From: Deltaproteobacteria bacterium
GTDB lineage: Bacteria; Myxococcota; Polyangia; Polyangiales; B10-G4
Direction: 5' to 3'
NCBI GenBank assembly: GCA_019312705.1
Contig: JAFDCW010000104.1
Location: 1-9,175, forward strand
Length of the DNA stretch: 9,175 bases
The notes beneath the pieces were generated by a model. It was not told the origin of the DNA. It did no database searches and saw only the letters and a program-made list of their open reading frames with translations. This document shows, piece by piece, positions 6,938 through 9,175 of this stretch. The position numbers were made by a program, and so were the translations under genes. Numbering within the stretch: the first letter of the stretch is position 1; each line of letters begins with the position of its first letter.

Positions 6938-7759
6938 TCACAAGAGGGCGCGAGCTCTGTGAGTCAGCGCTTGCACGTCCTCTTGGAGCGTCGAGGCGAG
7001 GACCGCGGTTTTCGCCGAGGTGCTCCTCCGGGGGGTGCCGACGACCACCCCGACCGGGGTCCGGGTTCGTCGGGTGACCCGCGTGAGGTAGCTGCCGAAG
7101 GGCTCCCTCCAAAACTCTACCCCCGGCGGATATGCCACCCCCATCGGTACGACCTCGACATCGAGGCGAGAGGTCGCCACGAAGACCCCGGCCTTGAAAG
7201 GGCGCACCTCGTCGCCGCGGTAGGTGGTGCCCTCGGGGAAGACGGTGACGGTCCTTCCCGTCTGGAGTTCTCTCCGGATCTGCCGAATCGCGCCGGCGCC
7301 GCTCGCGCTGTTTTTCCGGTCGACGAAGATGGTCCTCGTCCGTTTGGCCAGCCTGCCGAGGACCGGCCATCGGGCGACATCCCCGTGGCTGAGGATGCAG
7401 CCACCGAAGAGGGACAGAGCGATGAGAATGTCCATGGCGCTCCGGTGGCTCGAGACCACGAGGCGCGGCCCCAGCGGCGGGGGTGGGGTGCCCTCGATCC
7501 GAACCTCGATGCCGAGCAGGCGCAGCTGGACGCCCGCCCACCGAGCGAGGTGTCGCTGATAGAACGCCTCTTGCTCCGCCTCGGGGGTGAGGCGCAGCAT
7601 GGTTTCCACGTGCCCCAGCCAGACCGTGGTGACCGCGGCTACGGCGGCGGCCCGGGCTGGGGGCAACAGACCGCGGGCCCGATGCAGGCGATGGGGGGCA
7701 GAAGTGGTTTCCACGGATCCCTTGCCTACCCCCCGGGCCCTTTCGGTGGCAAGCTCCAT
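6938..7759 (-). CDS. PlsC-type lysophospholipid acyltransferase
   Basis: 273 residues. The family transfers an acyl chain to a lysophospholipid or 1-acylglycerol-3-phosphate at the inner membrane. All four expected motifs are present: HRSAMD (His105, Asp110, catalytic), GRLAKRTRTIFVDR (135-148), FPEGTT (174-179) and VVPMGVAYP (203-211). A hydrophobic stretch at about 36-50 could anchor it. The ATG at 7759 has no Shine-Dalgarno and lies 2 bp from the start of the divergent AlgH gene. GTG at 7714, preceded by AAGGGATCC, is a credible alternative giving 258 residues. The exact acceptor cannot be told from sequence; the family also includes ornithine-lipid and lysophospholipid acyltransferases. 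It is first in the probable minus-strand group with the M24 and Trp-rich lipoprotein genes. Confidence 0.92.
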   Translation of the reverse strand: MELATERARGVGKGSVETTSAPHRLHRARGLLPPARAAAVAAVTTVWLGHVETMLRLTPEAEQEAFYQRHLARWAGVQLRLLGIEVRIEGTPPPPLGPRLVVSSHRSAMDILIALSLFGGCILSHGDVARWPVLGRLAKRTRTIFVDRKNSASGAGAIRQIRRELQTGRTVTVFPEGTTYRGDEVRPFKAGVFVATSRLDVEVVPMGVAYPPGVEFWREPFGSYLTRVTRRTRTPVGVVVGTPRRSTSAKTAVLASTLQEDVQALTHRARALL

Positions 7760-7761
7760 GT

Positions 7762-8331
7762 GTGGAGTCAGAAATCGCTCCGTGTTTGCTCGTGGCGGCG
7801 CCTTCCCTCGCCTGCCCGTTCTTCAACCACACGGTGGTCCTCCTCGTCGACCACCGTGAAGACGGATCCTTGGGGTTCGTCGTCAACAAGCCCGCCGAGC
7901 TCGAGCTCGGAGTGCTCCTCGAGCAAATCGGCATCGAGGTCGAGGAGCGGGCCCGGCGCGAGGCCACCGTCATGCTCGGTGGCCCCGTCTCTCCGGAGAC
8001 CGGGTGGGTGGTCTTCGACCCGACCCACGGCGAGCACCCCGAGGAGGGCGTCCTGTCCCTGCACCCCTCCCTCGGTGTCAGCGCCAACCTCGAGGTCCTC
8101 GAAGACATCGCTCGTGGTGCCGGCCCGGAGGATTATCTGATGACCCTCGGTTATGCGGGCTGGGGCCCCGGACAGCTCGATGAAGAGATTCGCGAAGGCA
8201 GCTGGATCGCGGTCGACCTCGACCCGAAGTTGGTCTTCGGGATCCCGATCGAAGAGCGCTGGACCGCCGCCCTCGCCACCCTCGGCATCGACCCGGCCCA
8301 TGTAGCCGCCTCCGGCGTGGCCGACGCCTGA
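7762..8331 (+). CDS. algH: AlgH/YqgE family (UPF0301) protein
   Basis: 189 residues, the usual family length. It is the only plus-strand gene here. Conserved blocks are LLVAAPSL (9-16), VVLLVDHREDGSLGFVVNKP (25-44), VMLGGPV (70-76), GYAGWGPGQLDEEIREGSW (130-148) and LVFGIPIEERWTAALATLGI (157-176). The family is cytoplasmic and widespread in proteobacteria. It was linked to alginate regulation in Pseudomonas, but its biochemical role is not settled. GTG at 7762 fits the family N-terminus well (few residues before the APSL block), though no Shine-Dalgarno is evident and the start nearly touches that of the acyltransferase gene. It ends 23 bp from the convergent membrane-protein gene. Confidence 0.95.
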   Translation: MESEIAPCLLVAAPSLACPFFNHTVVLLVDHREDGSLGFVVNKPAELELGVLLEQIGIEVEERARREATVMLGGPVSPETGWVVFDPTHGEHPEEGVLSLHPSLGVSANLEVLEDIARGAGPEDYLMTLGYAGWGPGQLDEEIREGSWIAVDLDPKLVFGIPIEERWTAALATLGIDPAHVAASGVADA

Positions 8332-8354
8332 TCGCGCCGGCTCATGCGGCTGAA

Positions 8355-9175
8355 TTAGAGGCCGAGTTCGGCTTCGTGATGGTGGAGGAAGAGCCCCAGC
8401 ATCCGGGCGGCGACGGTCGGGAGGGGCAAACCAAACAGGAGCATCAGGAATAGTCCGGCGAAGGGGATGTCTCCGACGACGGCCGAGACGCCGGCGTCGA
8501 CGAGGGACCCCGCGCCCAGGACGGCGGCGATGGCGAAGGCGGTGAGGGCGTAGGACCCCGGGACCCGCGTCATGATCATGAATCCGGCGACGGGGTTCAG
8601 AGGGCCGAGGCAACTCGGTGAGAGCACGGCGATCATCATCGACGCTGGCATGTAGGCAAGGGCGCACAGAACCGCGAGGGCGATGACGGGTATCTTGGCG
8701 GCGCTCTCTGGCATGTAGATCAGCAGGAACACTGCGGGAATGTACGGCGCGAAGAGGCCCACGTAGAAGCGAACCAGGGGCCCCAGGAGGCCAAAGAGAT
8801 CCTTCGCCTCTTCCCGGGCCGGCAGGGCGTCGCCGCCGGCGGCCGAGACCTTGATGACGCTGAAATGGAACGTGGCGAGGGTCGCGGCCGTGAAGAAGAC
8901 ACCGACGAAGGGGATCAACGCAAACAAGGTTGCCAGCCCGGCCACGAAGAGGAACACCAAGGGGGCGGACTTCTGGAAGGGATAGGCGAACGCGCTCAGT
9001 AGCCGCCGGGTGAGGGGTATGCTGCGCTCGCTGGTGATCCGGGACACGACCTGTTTGCACCGTGGGCATACGAACACCTGTGCCATGCCCAGCCGCTCCG
9101 GGATGTTGCTCGCCGCGCGCACCTGGTGTTCGAACAACGATACGTTGCAGCGGTTGCAGTGCCACTTGTCGCCCG
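8355..9175 (-). CDS. Zinc-ribbon multi-pass membrane protein, 5' end outside window
   Basis: 272 readable residues; the N-terminus lies beyond the right edge. A TTG at 9137 is open but is not the true start, because the frame continues upstream and supplies the first half of a zinc ribbon: HCNRC (residues 5-9 of the readable part) pairs with FVCPRCK (34-40), giving two CxxC knuckles about 26 residues apart. After a basic stretch (SIPLTRRLL) come about five or six hydrophobic segments (for example LVFLFVAGLATLFALIPFVG, YIPAVFLLIYMP, IPVIALAVLCALAYMP, GLFLMLLFGLPLP). It ends ARMLGLFLHHHEAELGL. The layout resembles DUF4013- or Yip1-like bacterial membrane proteins with an N-terminal zinc ribbon, but I cannot assign a family firmly. 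Function is unknown. Confidence 0.88.
   Translation of the reverse strand, partial: GDKWHCNRCNVSLFEHQVRAASNIPERLGMAQVFVCPRCKQVVSRITSERSIPLTRRLLSAFAYPFQKSAPLVFLFVAGLATLFALIPFVGVFFTAATLATFHFSVIKVSAAGGDALPAREEAKDLFGLLGPLVRFYVGLFAPYIPAVFLLIYMPESAAKIPVIALAVLCALAYMPASMMIAVLSPSCLGPLNPVAGFMIMTRVPGSYALTAFAIAAVLGAGSLVDAGVSAVVGDIPFAGLFLMLLFGLPLPTVAARMLGLFLHHHEAELGL

Noticed and set aside
5627..8140. Long plus-strand open frame (837 codons) opposite the M24 and acyltransferase genes
   Set aside because: The minus-strand frames carry clear family motifs. The plus-strand translation is low-complexity, rich in Arg, Gly, Pro and Asp, and shows no motif; GC-rich codon use keeps antisense frames open.
8332..8354. 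Bidirectional terminator between the convergent AlgH and membrane-protein genes
   Set aside because: Only a 4-bp stem (gccg/cggc) with a 7-base loop and no T run is visible in the 23-bp gap.
7768..9165. 465-codon minus-strand frame over AlgH and the membrane-protein gene
   Set aside because: It is a different frame from the zinc-ribbon protein and antisense to AlgH, with Arg/Pro-rich composition and no recognisable domain.

Overview
The window is GC-rich (about two thirds G+C by eye) and densely coding. It carries seven protein genes and I see no RNA gene, insertion sequence, CRISPR array or prophage. Six genes lie on the minus strand and one (AlgH/YqgE family) on the plus strand. Three predicted lipoproteins with Gly/Asp-rich, Cys-rich or TPR content, together with the base composition, suggest a large-genome deltaproteobacterial-type bacterium such as Myxococcota or Bradymonadota. 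That placement is inference from style, not from a marker gene.

Left part (1-4461). A long minus-strand lipoprotein gene runs off the left edge. It combines an N-terminal helical region, a jelly-roll-like domain, TPR repeats and the start of a DUF3857 domain. Upstream of it, after a 166-bp gap with no clear signal, is a second lipoprotein of unknown function. Its C-terminus is a Gly/Asp linker (18-bp DNA repeats) followed by four six-cysteine repeats (114-bp DNA period). Next comes a 128-bp gap with a strong GC hairpin just after the stop of the following gene.

Middle part (4462-7759). Three minus-strand genes are closely spaced and may be one operon, in transcription order: a PlsC-type acyltransferase; an M24 (Xaa-Pro aminopeptidase/creatinase fold) protein that has lost four of its five metal ligands; and a lipoprotein with tryptophan-rich YXWXGXW-type motifs, a 57-bp repeat array and a C-terminal IPT/TIG-like domain. 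The gaps are 12 bp and 55 bp.

Right part (7762-9175). A complete AlgH/YqgE (UPF0301) gene diverges from the acyltransferase gene, their annotated start codons only 2 bp apart. It converges on a partial gene for a zinc-ribbon multi-pass membrane protein that runs off the right edge.

The shared theme is the cell envelope: three lipoproteins, a phospholipid acyltransferase and a membrane protein. I do not see a recognisable defence, secretion or biosynthetic system. The best leads are the apparently metal-free M24 protein and the Cys-rich and Trp-rich repeat lipoproteins.
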